A DNA stretch of 64,000 nt from Aplidium turbinatum (Eukaryota; Chordata; Ascidiacea; Aplousobranchia; Polyclinidae). The position numbers and the translations under genes are program-made. The notes under the pieces are model-generated. The model saw only the letters and a program-made list of their open reading frames with translations. It had not been told where the DNA came from and did no database searches. The DNA lies in contig OU964922.1 in assembly GCA_918807975.1 (NCBI GenBank), positions 21,936,329-22,000,328 of the forward strand. The letters are read 5' to 3'. Positions 40,441 to 51,864 of the stretch are shown piece by piece (the first letter of the stretch is position 1; every line of letters begins with the position of its first letter).

Positions 40441-41260
40441 ATCCTAACTCACAAGGCAATGCAGAAAAAAAATTGAGTTTGATTTTTTTGAGTTTGATTT
40501 TTGAGCCAAGAGCACATAAAACAAGTACGCAAAGCTTCATCTAAAGGATTAGTAATAGAAGAAAAGTCGCACGTGGCAGCGGCTTGCCTTATTCGTGCAC
40601 CCAATTCTGGAACAGTCTCACCTGGTTTCCGCTTCAAGTTGCTCCAGAAGCGAAATCGTTCACGAATAACGAAGCGCTTAGGGTCGAACTGTGCCTTCAT
40701 GTAATTCGAAATTTCCTCCATTGTAAGTTCATTGATTGGCTTTGCTGTAGACTCTTGTGCGGCCAGATTGAGGATCATCTTGTAGATGCTGGCTGACTGG
40801 TTAGTGAGGAAAACTTGAGCCTTCTTATCATCAGGAACGGACTGTGCTTTTGCAAATGTGCAAAAACGTGACCAATAATCAGTCTAAAGTTCTAAAGCTG
40901 AATCAAACTCACAAAATTTAGGAATAGCTTGAGATAATCGATTTTGGTTTTCTGATTCGCATGGAATTTTGAGGGCTGAAATTAACTCCTTCAGTTGTTC
41001 TTCATGATGACGTTCTTGCTGTTGCATTTGTTGTCGTGCCTGTTCTTCTTGTTGCTGCATTTGTTGTCGCATATGTTCTAGCAGCGACTGCATTAATTCA
41101 ACCACCTTGTCCATATTGTAAATAATTAAAAAAAAACTAAAACTTGTAGAAAGTAAAACTCGTAGGGATTAAAACTGAACACTTCTGCGTACCACTGTAA
41201 GTTTCTCGTTCAGACGTTCAGCATCCCATCCTCGTCGCCAAATAAATCTGTTGTGTTTTT
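40441..41260 (-). pseudogene. LTR-retroelement Gag fossil (Ty3/Gypsy-like), broken
   Basis: Minus-strand remains of a Gag region: a leader with a start-like region near 41110, a Gln-rich coiled-coil part (about 40884-41114) and a Gag matrix/capsid-like part (about 40449-40778) with the ERFRFWSNLKRKPGETVPEL block typical of retrotransposon Gag. A purine-rich leader containing GGCGACGAGGATGGGA just upstream suits a primer-binding region. No protease, reverse transcriptase, integrase or paired LTRs were seen. It is a partial, broken copy. Confidence 0.65.
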
Positions 41261-42797
41261 AGCTCATTCAATCAGAGTCATACTGGAATTCTGTTTTATT
41301 ATAAAATTGCACAACCAAGATATAGTGTGAAACCTGCAAAGTAAGCCCAAAACGAGAAGTGCCAATTAACAAAAGCAGGCGGATGAATATTAAGCAAAAG
41401 AGAAGACCTGAGGGAAACGAAAACAAAGTACATCGTTTCAATGCAAATAAACTAAAATACATAACAGTTTAGTTTTTGAAGATTTTGGGTAAGAATTGAC
41501 TTGAAAATATTGCTTTGTTTTTAAGCTACGCAATAGCAGTTTGTCTGGAAGTTACAAAAATCTTGGCAACTCTTTTGCATAAAACAAATCCTATTTGCAG
41601 AGCCAAGATGGCGTTAGTTACCTTTCGCTATATTCTCTTCATTTTTCCGGTACCTTTGATAACGCAGTTCTTTTAAAAACGTTAAGTAAAGAATAAACGT
41701 TAAAGATAAAAAAAAGGCCTTCAATGCAATTGCAAGGTTGAATCGAAGACACTCTGTCAAAAAGAAACTATTCTTGCCAATGAACAAATCACAAAACGAA
41801 ACTTAGAATGAAAATTTCAAGCAGGACTCAGTTGCAACTAACTCAGCCATGAAAGGCATTAAAAAAGTGCCTGGTACCAATAAGCAACCTTTTTTCAAAA
41901 ATCCTTTGATAACACAGCTCATTGCAAGTAAAAAGATTGTCAGTGCTTTGCAGGGCATTCAAGAACGTCCCTGCAAGCGCAACTTAGGTCATCTTGGTCC
42001 GGACAGTAGGGTGCGCCAGAGATGTACGAATTTTAAAATTTACAATCTAAATCTTATTAAAAAATAAAAGTTCAAAATGAAGGTGTTCAATTCACGTTCT
42101 GCAAATATTTTTTGAAATCGAAGCTATTTTTAATTTTAGTGTTAATCAATGAAAGCAATCTCTGTTGACGCTGTTTTACATTGAATTGAGGCTGAAGTGA
42201 CGAAGGCTAATGAACAACCTAAGAAGAATCTTAAAATAAAAGTGAAGGGTTGTAGTTTTTCAACTTGAAATTTAGCATTGTCACTCTAATTAAAAACGGC
42301 AGTGAACAGAAGTAGCGGTCTACTAAAGGCAAAGCCCTCCATGAAACAATACAACAAAACAAAAGCTAGAGCCTGCAGTTCTTTCACTTGAAAATGTTTA
42401 AGTTACAGGTGATAAGAAAGCGAAAAATATAAGCAGTTAAAATAATTTTCAGCAACTCGCAAAAATGTGATATCTTACAAAAATGAAATAGCAAATGAGA
42501 TGTTGTTACCGGTTGATAATGCAAAACAAATAAAAATTTTGTTATCAACTGTATAGGATCAGTACATTTTTATAAAACTTTTTTATGGCAGAAAATCTAT
42601 GCAAAACACAAACAAGCACTACCAAGAAAACTCTTTTTCTATTATGGAAGTTTCGACTTTTAGGACAATAAATTGCCGTTAGAAGCTGAATACACTTAGA
42701 AAACAGAAAAACCAACATGTTACGTAATCAAGGACTACTATAAACTGTAGACTATGTATACAGCATAGCATACAGTCATTGCTGCTATACTGTAGCC
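41261..42797. other. No gene seen
   Basis: Intergenic DNA. Part may belong to the LTR-element fossil's flank (41261-41460), but no LTR pair could be shown. Confidence 0.4.
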
Positions 42798-45700
42798 CAG
42801 TGGTTCCCAACCTGGGGTTCGCGGACCCCTTGGGGGTCCGTGAGAAAGCATTTGGGGGTCCGTGATTACCTTGATGAATTTTGGAAAAAAAACAAAAACG
42901 AAAAGAGATCTTTTTACTTTCATTTCTCTCTTTGAATGCAAATGTGTCAAGCTCAAGCTCGCGAGAATAAACTGTACCGGTATGCATTAAAATAAATCTA
43001 TGCTGCTACCTACAGTAGTGTACATTAACCTTAAGCTACATGCTACATCTACCACAACGCATGTCGATTAAAGCCAAATCAGGATTGGCTCGTCTATTAC
43101 GTAATAGAAAGCATGCGGTGCAACCAAAGTTTACCTCACAGTGGCGTGAACGACACCACTGCTTGCAGTTGGAGACTATGCTGTAGGCCTACTGGTAAGC
43201 CAGTAAATATGTAGGCCTACTGGTAAGCATATAGGTGAGTGCTTCGTTAGATCTTGTTACAATAAACACTATAAAACATCGAAATCGCCTGGACGTTGAA
43301 GATGACATGCGTGTTGCATTGTGAAAAACTCAGCCACAGTTCAGTCGTTTAGTTCAGGAAAGGCAACAACAGCCCTCTCGTTAAATTTGCTTACGTTGAA
43401 AAAGTTTCGGCATGGCACTTTGGGTCACCTTCAGGGGCGCCGTAAGTGGGGGGCAGGGGGGCGATCGCCCCCTGCCCTCAAATTTTCTCTGGATGGGGGG
43501 GCAAGGGGGGCAAAGGTGCCCTTTTAAGGTCATGTGAGCTACTGCACATTTTTCAGTATAACAATTTCTGCAATTCGCCTTTAGCCTAATTACAATCTTT
43601 CATTTTTGCCTCAAAATAATATTCACACACAAAATTCTGTAGGCTATCACAGTAGGTTACATCATTATCACATAGCTTGATGCCCTTCCATGCCATTGTT
43701 CTTTGTATGCCGGTATGTAGTTCTTGTATCATTACTCGATAATGAGCTATTGTGTAGGTCACAAACATCATTAAATTTATTGAAATTCTACCACTCCTTT
43801 GCTTCTTCAAAGATGGTTTTGTCACAACCATGTTTGATGTACCACCAGCTGTGAAAATCAAGCGCCAGTGATTCGAGGCACCTCTAAGGACCGTTTTGCA
43901 TTGCATAGGACCAGTCCAAAGGTATAAGGCCGGATGGCCGGGTATTGTTGATGGCTGATTTATGAGAAAAAGAAAATGTTCCTCGTGATCTTGGTTTTAG
44001 TTAAAAAAAAAGATCTGAGTGATACAGAATTGTAGGAAAGTTAAAGAATGGTAGCCTATAAACGTCTTAGCATAGCAAAGAGTGTGAGAACCTGGAAGTT
44101 AAAATTTTTTTAAAAGGAAAAGTGTAAGTAAAGCCGTTATGACACAGAATCGAATTAGGAAAGGTGAATGCTGAACGCAGTTTTAGCGCCATGAAAAGAG
44201 TAAAAATGTGGCTTCGTACCCAGTGGCTCCGAGAGGGGGGGGAAGTCGGGCCAGTTTCCCCCCTAGCAAAACATTGTAAAGGAAAAACGAGTAGTTTTTT
44301 GTTTTTGCACTTTTGAGGGGGCCCATTTTTAGTACTAAAGTAAAAATGTACCAACTAAATAATCAACAAATTCTTAAATGAAGTGCGTAGTTCCAAGTAT
44401 TTCTCAATCATTGTAAATGTCACTCTCGATGCTTCTCATCAAGAACAAATCATTTTCGTGTTAAGGTAGGCGATGTTGAACAGCTTCAAGACGTAAAATC
44501 TGAAGCTGAAATGATTTCTGCATCACTGAACGGTTTCGATTGTACTGATAGTTTCAACTTGAAAACTGGTGCTGTGTTAGCTAAGCGAGAACTATTTTTG
44601 CTTGACAACTGAACCTTAACTTCAAAATCTGCTTTGACCAGGCATAGGATGTTGTATCCAACATAAGTTATCAGGGAAAGTTAAAGGTATCAGTCCAAGC
44701 ACGATTAAACAAGTAAATCCCGTATTTTTTTGTTTATGGATCATCATCATCATCAGTCATCATCTCCGCCTGCAGCAGATTGCGCATCAACATGAGTTAT
44801 TTGCTTCCAAGAGTGGCAATTTTGAGCCAGCTCGCACAGTGTCGCCAAGTTGAGTCCGGTCTATGATTAGATGTTGTCTTGCCATCGTTTTGGTTGTCTG
44901 CCACGTTTTTCTTTTTCCTTCTACTTTTCCTTCTGTGCAAACTTTGCTGATTCCGAATTGTGATCTTTTAGTGTGGCCGAACAGTTTTAAAACTTTTGTT
45001 AGTCATGCTTCTCATGATGTGATTTTGGAAGGTAGTGAGTTTTTTCTTTATTTGAGTTTTTTGTATATGGATGTTGTTGCTTAGGCTAAGTCTAGTTGGA
45101 ATGCAAAATGTTGCCTACAGACAGCGTTGTTCCAATGTCTTATCATTTTTGGAGTAATTGATTATCTGTAAGCTTGTGACATCTTTAAAGTTATAGCCCA
45201 GTCAGAGGAAAAATTCTGAAAAATCTAAAGTAAGCTGTCCTATCATCTTGCAAAGAAAATTTACTTCGAGAGGGTAATCAAGGCGTGGTGCAGTCATACC
45301 CAATGCTTTACATTATCCTCTTGCAATTGAAGCTTTAAAGACGTTTCTTAAATGCATCAAGTTGGAACCAACAAGAGCTTGATCGGAAGCTGAGTCAATG
45401 CTAAAGTAGCCTACAACTAGCAGTTTTAAATTTGTGACTGCTTTGCATTATGTGGATTACGGTCCTAAACAAGATTCACTGATGAGTTTAATGAAATTAA
45501 AGGAAGATGTAATCTAAGTAAGAGAAAGCTGAGAAGAGTAGGCTACTACTCGCAAGCTAAAGTTGCAGTGGCAATTATAAATTTAAAATAAAATGATTTT
45601 CTTTTCCTGAGGACAGAACGCTTTTATAACTCCACTTAACTAGCTGAATCATTCGAAGGAAATGTATTTTACCGTCCTACATTGCAAAGGATTCAATAGT

Positions 45701-46227
45701 TGTTGGAATTGACAAATGTATCAACAAACTCAAACATATCGTCGATGAGTTTGAAGTTCCATGAAAATTTCATCGTATGTCTGTTGTGCAGTTGCGGGCA
45801 TATGGGACAAATTTAAACCATTTGTAGGCTACAACAATGATATTTTTCAAGACATTTTGGATGAGTTGGTACTTTTGACAGAAAGCCACACAGCAAACTT
45901 CAGCTGCAAACCAGAACGAACCACCCCATAACCTCTACACAAGGAATCATTGATTGCAACTTTCGAAAGGTTTTTCCAAATAGTTTTGTTATGATTTTTT
46001 GGTCTTTCGGTAGCTACCTCCAACGGTTGCGCTTTGAGAGCGTGGTTTTAGCAATTACTGAAATCTGTAAATAATCGTTTGCGCTCCAGTAGGCCTATGA
46101 CTCAAAACCGATTGAAAAGCCTAACTAGACATGTTGTGCATCAATTCAGACGTCGCAAAATTTTATCATTTGATGCTGTGATCCGTAACTTTGCATTGCA
46201 AAAAATCCAGAAAGGGTTGAATTAAAT

Positions 46228-46445
46228 CAGGGATGTCCAAAGTCCGGCCCGCGGGCCAACTCCGGCCCACGAGAAGTTTTTGTATGGCCCGCGCCTGTTG
46301 TTGTACAATGTGTTATTTTTGGCCTGCAGACACTCAAAAATCATATAAATTCAACTTGCAGTTTTCAGAAAAATTATTGTGGCTGTTGGCCAGCGAACTA
46401 TTATTATCAAATCTGGCTCGCGTGGGAAAAGTTTGGACAGTCCTG
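46228..46445. mobile_element. Short hAT MITE inside the level 2 element
   Basis: 218 bp with ends CAGGGATGTCCAAAGTCCGG and AAGTTTGGACAGTCCTG, and perfect target duplication AATTAAAT at 46220-46227 and 46446-46453. 'Ggcccgcg' words near the left end resemble those of the elements at 25.4 and 50.5 kb. Confidence 0.92.
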
Positions 46446-46921
46446 AATTAAATGCTTGGTTGAACTATTTTTGTTGCCTGTAGGCCTATTGTGTGTTTAC
46501 AAAGCTTTCTAGACAAAATAGTTTGCCTAAATGGCATTTTTGCTGCAAGTGTAATCCAGTTTGACGATTTTTACATTGAACTAAGTTCTTTTCATGCTGA
46601 GGAAAGTAGGCTAATTTCAGCTTAACACGAACATGCAACGCAAGATACAAATTAGTTGTACATTTGCTAAAAAATGTTATGGGGCCCATTTTTCGTATTG
46701 TTTCCCGACCAGTGCTGATTTCTCTCGGAGGCCCTGTTCGTACCACAATGACAGACAACAGTTTAAACAACCGAATGTTTGCGACTATTCACAAACAGGT
46801 GAAGGACACTATTGACTGAGAAGCTATTGCAAATGAGCTCATTCGAGCAACCGACGCGCGTAAAATGTACTTTGGATTGGTTTGATATTTGTCTATACAC
46901 ACATACAGTATAGCCTACAAG

Positions 46922-49044
46922 CAGAGATGTACGTATACGCCGCAAATTCTACGCCGCATACTTGCGGCGTAGACTTTTTGTTTACGCTAACGCTTGCGGC
47001 CACATTTTTTTGGATAGTTTGCGCTTGAGGCTACGCCGTAAAGTTTTCGCGATTTTTTAGCGCATAGCGTCAACGCATACTTTTTAATGTATTTTTTTCT
47101 CGCTACAACACGCCAATACCTTCCAGCGCTGCAGTTGAAAGAATGTTTTTAATGGCCAAAGACATATTGGAACCAAAACACAGCAAAATGTCAGATGAAC
47201 ACTTTCAGATGCTTGCATAGCCGTACGAGCCAGGGGGGCAGGGGGGGCAGCTGCCCCCCCTGTTGTTTCAAAACATCGCGAATTCGGGCAAAATCTTGCA
47301 ATTATTAGGGCAAAAATTGCTATATGAAAAGCTACAAAATTGCATGAATTAAGAAAAACTATAAATTAGTATATTTTACCTATCAAACTAAGTACAGCCT
47401 CTTATTTGCACAAGAACTGTGCCGCAAATTTTTCATTTGGCACACCCGTATTGATGTATTGTATTGCATGGTGATCAAACTGTAGTACGAAATGCATTTA
47501 ACCAACTGCATCATGCCAATTTGGGCAGCCACCAAAATATGTCTCTAATATTTTTGTGAAACTGCCCAAATCAAAACGCAAAATTTGCTATATAGCTAAT
47601 TTTATTAATTTTCACAATTGCATCGTGTTGATTTGGGCAGCTGAAAACATGAAATGATTTGATGAAACTGATTAGTCTGTTTATGCAACTGCCCAAATTG
47701 GCATGATGTAGTTGCCTCGGCATCAAAATTGACAAAGTCTTTAATTTTTTTCATAATATCCATAAATGCATCATCTTGATTTGCGCAACTACAAAATATG
47801 AATTTATATAGTCAGACCTCCAGTTGCTTTAGGTATGTGGAGCCAACTGATTCTTTCAACTAATTCATCTGTTTTAAACTGTTAGGTTTGGTGGCCGTGC
47901 TTAAATTTACTTTCATCGACGTATCCTTTAAATTTACATCGCATGCACGTTTTAAACTTCTTTGGTTTTGCCGCCGTTTCCTTTTGTTGGTTTTATTCCC
48001 GTAAACTGTTGGTAACTTTATCATCGCTGTTGTTTTCCGACTAAGAAAAATAAATTGAATTGAAAATTGAATTGAATATAAATCTGGTGAATACTTTTAT
48101 AAAACAATTCGGGTGGAGAGGTTACAGTACTTTTTCAACCATAAACGGACGTAACTATAAGCAACACCATAACATTTAACAAAAAAATGTTATAGGCTAC
48201 CTGTTAAATGGAATGTTAGCCTAATGTTGCGGTGTTGCTTAGCTTTGTTTGGTTACTTTTATAAAACTACCCAAATTAAAATGATGCAGTTGCGCCCCAA
48301 AATAAAAAAAAAATATTTAGTTTGTTTATGCAACTGTGTCATGTTAATTTCACCAATATTTAAAATGCTACTGCTGAAATATATAATCTCAAACCAATCA
48401 TAATATATTCATTTATTTCAAAGCTTTCCAAACTCAAAATCTGCCATGCAAGCTGGCAAAATATTTGCTTTGCAAGATCTTGTGTGAAACATGGCAGCTC
48501 CACTTTTTTTCATTAATATCTTGACTTCTGTTCTGTGGAGACAGATCCAGTTGTTTGCATTAACTTGACCTGCTTTTTCTGGTTGCAAAAAATGGTGGCA
48601 AGCTGCATGCGTATCTTCAAAGATGAATTCAGTTGTTCTATCTTGATTAATTTGGTAAGAAATTTTAGCTAGCTGGTGATCTTGTTATGTTAGTTTTTCA
48701 CTGTTATCATGCATCGCATACATCATATTTGGGCAATTTCTATAAAAGCGTGCAGATTTGGGCAAATTTACGTTCTGCCCCCCCAAAATGGTTTGGTCTC
48801 GTACGGCTATGGATGCTTGTGTTTCTTCGTGGAAATTCAAAATAAGACTTGTCTGTTTCTGGTGATTTATACCGTGTGAATATTGGCACCTAGCAAACAA
48901 ATTTAGTTTGCGCTAGTGTATGCGCTGACGCTGACGCCGCCAACTTTTTTTACAAGTTACGTTGACGCATACGGCGTATGATTTTTCGAACGTTTGCGTT
49001 TACGCTGACGGCGTCAATTTTTTTTGTATGCGCGTACATCACTG
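46922..49044 (+). mobile_element. hAT element (level 3) with the end of a transposase
   Basis: Ends CAGAGATGTACGTATACGCC and GCGCGTACATCACTG; target duplication CCTACAAG at 46914-46921 and 49045-49052. Subterminal 'tacgccg' and 'gcgtcaac' words repeat many times. Without its insertion it is about 0.5 kb, a deletion derivative. It keeps the hATC segment: IPSSAAVERMFLMAKDILEP then KHSKMSDEHFQML (about 47114-47214), continued after the level 4 insertion by VFLRGNSK and a stop (48819-48843). Confidence 0.9.
47216..48811. mobile_element. Innermost element (level 4), 1.6 kb, hAT-like
   Basis: Perfect inverted ends CATAGCCGTACGAG and CTCGTACGGCTATG; perfect target duplication GATGCTTG at 47208-47215 and 48812-48819. 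G-rich (GGGGGGCAGGGGGGGCAG) and C-rich (TGCCCCCCC) blocks lie just inside the ends. No transposase frame. The inside has a degenerate repeat of GCATCATGTTGATTTGGGCA in both orientations at about 47504, 47565, 47613, 47690, 47763, 48265. Confidence 0.9.
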
Positions 49045-49867
49045 CCTACAAGTTATCCCGTGGACATATTTTATACTTTGCAGCAGATTGTGACGCAATG
49101 AAAGTGAAATTTATCTTTCGTTTCTTCTTGTTCAAGCTATTTCAATATATTTTATTCATTTATCTTCACCTGTCTCACATTTCGATTATATGGCTAATAG
49201 GCGAAAAACGATTAACAAACTGCCCAGCATTATCGCTATATCTTATCTTAAAACTTAAAAAAAGTGCTCTTTTTTCATAATCCTGCCCCCCAGTCAAAAA
49301 TCGTTCCGGCGCCCCTGGTCACCTTAATATTCAAATACTGTTGACATTTCTTATCTTGAACAATTCATTCATTTTCTTATTTGAGCAACTGTCCTGATAT
49401 TTGCCGCAGGAGTCATAGCGGCAATGCAATATGACACAGTACAGTAGTTGAGTAGCATTACAATAGTCAATAGTATGTTAATTGAGTTTCAGGCAAAATT
49501 TAGGTGGGGGTCCGCAGAATTAATAATTTGTCTAAAGGGGTCCGTGACAACAAAAAGGTTGGGAACCACTGCTGTAGCCTATACTAAAGATCGCACAAAA
49601 TTAAAAAAATACAACTGTACGCATTGGTTTTGAAAAAAGAAGAGAAGACTGGTTGAATGCAAAGTATCATATGCATGCTGCATGAACCTGCTTCATTGAG
49701 AGCAGCTAAAAATAGTTTGTGAAATGTTACGTGCCAATTGACATGCAGTTTTCAAGGGCTTTCCGTATTTGGACACAGATGAAACCAGAAACAACGCTAT
49801 GAATATCGATGCTCACCAAGGTCACCATGCCATGGTTAAAGCAACAAGGTACGCTCCTTCGCCTGCT

Positions 49868-50172
49868 AACGGTTCGCTCCATTAACTGAGTGGTTAAGCT
49901 CCTCACTTTTACTCGAAGAAACCCCAAGAGCGCTGGTTCGAATTTCGGGGTGTGCGCTTGAGCAATCCATTTTAGGAGTGCTTTCCATTCAGCGCCACCA
50001 AGTGGATGGAATAATTTAAAGACAGCAACACTTCAACAATAATTGGAAACTTCACTCTGTCAATGTCTGTGTTTGGCCTTACGTCAAAAGTCTCTGCAAG
50101 TATGCAAAACTGCCAGGAATAACCTATCAAGACTTTGTCAACACGAAGATAAATAGTCAAACCAACCAACTT
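49868..50172 (+). repeat. tRNA-derived SINE, copy 6
   Basis: Head GCTCCATTAACTGAGTGGTT and B box CTGGTTCGAATTTCGGGGTG, body CAGCGCCACCAAGTGGATGG, tail AACCTATCAAGACTTTGTCA and 'aaaccaaccaac'. More diverged in the A box than copy 4. Confidence 0.85.
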
Positions 50173-50499
50173 TTTTTGCTTATTTGGTCTTCTTGTGATT
50201 GAAATCAGAGTCGCTATATTTTTTGCACAGTGTAGAGCCAAAGAGTAGCCCTTTTTTAATTCCTTTCTGATTAATGTTGACTGACGATTTCATCCATCGT
50301 TATTGCAGAAAGCTTTACTGTAGCTCTGATACTGGTGGTTATTGTGCGTGACAAGATATACAGTATTTGTGTATTTTCATCATTTTATAAATTTTTATAA
50401 GTTCTTCCTCGTTATATGCTATCTGATTGATTTATCAAAATGAATTCTAAAATGTGTTTTAAAAATGTAGTAGGTAATGTAGTGTTATGTGATCTGGAT

Positions 50500-51856
50500 C
50501 AGGGGTGTGCAACGTGCGGCCCGCGAAGAAAAATTATGTGGCCCGCGAAGATGTGCCAATTTTGAATTGTGTGCGGCCCGCGAAACATGTTTATACGGTA
50601 ATTTAGTTTAGTCTGGTACGTTTGAACAATTCATTGTGGAGTGGAATATTGTAGATTTCGCACCTTCTGTTAATCATTTTAGAAGTCTCCCACCGGCCAC
50701 CGCCAATGCACTGTATTTAATTTTCTATTCTGATGTCTCTGGATTTATTTATATTCAATTGAACACTGAGAATATGTCCTTATAATGTTTGTAATGTATT
50801 GTATTGAGTTTAAAGTTAACCGTTGTTATTGCGTTCAGAAACGTAGTTGCACTGATGAGAATTTAATATTCGAAAACGCGTTCTGCAACACTGTTTTTTG
50901 CACTCTGTAATGCCAGATGCAGATTTATCTGTAGCTTTCCATCACGCATTGTAGCGGTGATCTGATCATGAAATTTTCTACAGTTCGAGAAAAAGTTTTC
51001 TCTGCCTATAAAACGTTGAATGGTAGTTTAATCAATTATTTCTAAAAATGTATGGTCACATAAAAGGCTTTATGAAGAAAGTACGACTTTGGAAAGCTCA
51101 CATACAGACATGACATCTTTTCCACTTTCCAACTTTGAGAGACTATGGAATGCATCCGGAGAAGAAAACTAAATTTGAAAAATTGTTGTATGAATTTTTG
51201 GCTCGTTTCAAGGACTTCAAATCTCATGAACATTTGTTTGATATATTCTCTTCGCCATTCAACACGGACATTGACAAAGCACCAGCTGATATCCAACTTG
51301 AACTGATTGATCTTCAAGAGAAAAAGGATTTGAAAGAAAAATATTTAAAAATGAATCTTGGCGATTTTTACCGAAAACATTTCAACTAAGATGACTTTCC
51401 ACATTTCAAAAATCCATGGCTTCAAAAATGGCACTTTTTGGCTCAACGTATTTGTGCTAACATTTTTTTCTAAAACGGGCGTCATGAAATCTCCCTATTG
51501 ATCGGTTCTGACAGACCAACACATGGAAAATAGACTTCGAATTGCGATCACTTCCATTAAAGTAAATTTGAAAAGAGCCGTCAGGAAAAGAAGCCAGCTG
51601 CAAACTTCTCACAGAGCTCGTTTAAAGACAGTGTGACAATAAATTTGAATAGCAGTTTTCTTCAGAAATTTATGCGTCCTAACTTATTATTTCTGAAAGG
51701 AGATAACCCCTAATATAAGAATAACATGAATAACAAGAAAAACTACTCTTTTGTTCCTGCAACTACTAGAAATCATATGCTAAATAAACGTGCGGCCCGC
51801 GGTTTCACCCAATTATTTATATCTGGCCCTCCTGTAACAAAGGTTGCACACCCCTG
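50500..51856 (+). mobile_element. hAT element with GTF2IRD2-type transposase segment, perfect 8-bp target duplication
   Basis: Ends CAGGGGTGTGCAACGTGCGG and AAGGTTGCACACCCCTG; target duplication ATCTGGAT at 50492-50499 and 51857-51864. Repeated 'gcggcccgcg' words lie near both ends. It carries the coding remnant at 51048-51470 and is otherwise AT-rich. Confidence 0.92.
51048..51470 (+). pseudogene. Transposase remnant (GTF2IRD2/Charlie-type hAT)
   Basis: Frame with VRLWKAHIQT, a stop, FHFPTLRDYGMHPEKKTKFE, then LFDIFSSPFNTDIDKAPADI and QLELIDLQEKKDLKEKYLKM, a stop at 51387-51389, and after it FPHFKNPWLQKWHFLAQRIC. The longest open piece is 51135-51389. The W-x-x-x-L/H-F-P ... F-S-x-P-F-x-D...AP...Q-x-E-LI-x-LQ order is that of the hAT transposase from which vertebrate GTF2IRD2 was domesticated. 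Here it is a fragment with stops. Confidence 0.75.
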
Positions 51857-51864
51857 ATCTGGAT

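Larger units (their letters stand above)
43432..49317 (+). mobile_element. hAT element (level 2) with decayed ZMYM1-like transposase
   Basis: Ends CAGGGGCGCCG and CGGCGCCCCTG; target duplication GTCACCTT at 43424-43431 and 49318-49325. Without its own insertions it would be about 3.5 kb, the size of an autonomous hAT. Plus-strand transposase remains: KYFSIIVNVTLDASHQEQII near 44395-44455, a DVVSNISYQGKLKVSVQARL block near 44650-44710, and NDIFQDILDELVLLTESHTA near 45835-45895. Many stops and shifts separate them. Confidence 0.85.
42798..49571. mobile_element. Outer hAT element (level 1) of a four-deep nest
   Basis: Ends CAGTGGTTCCCAACCTGGGG and AAAGGTTGGGAACCACTG, with 'ggggtccgtga' words inside both ends. 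Target duplication CTGTAGCC at 42790-42797 and 49572-49579 is perfect. Without its insertion the element is about 0.9 kb and shows no transposase frame, so it was non-autonomous. It is the oldest of the nest. Confidence 0.92.

Noticed and set aside
44217-44345. CAGTGGCTCCGAGAGGGGG as the left end of another hAT
   Set aside because: The end sequence is typical, but no matching right end or target duplication could be found within the level 2 element.
49868-49940. Possible tRNA gene
   Set aside because: A and B boxes are present, but the sequence continues into the SINE body and a cloverleaf acceptor stem is not seen; the same holds at 3550 and 15488.
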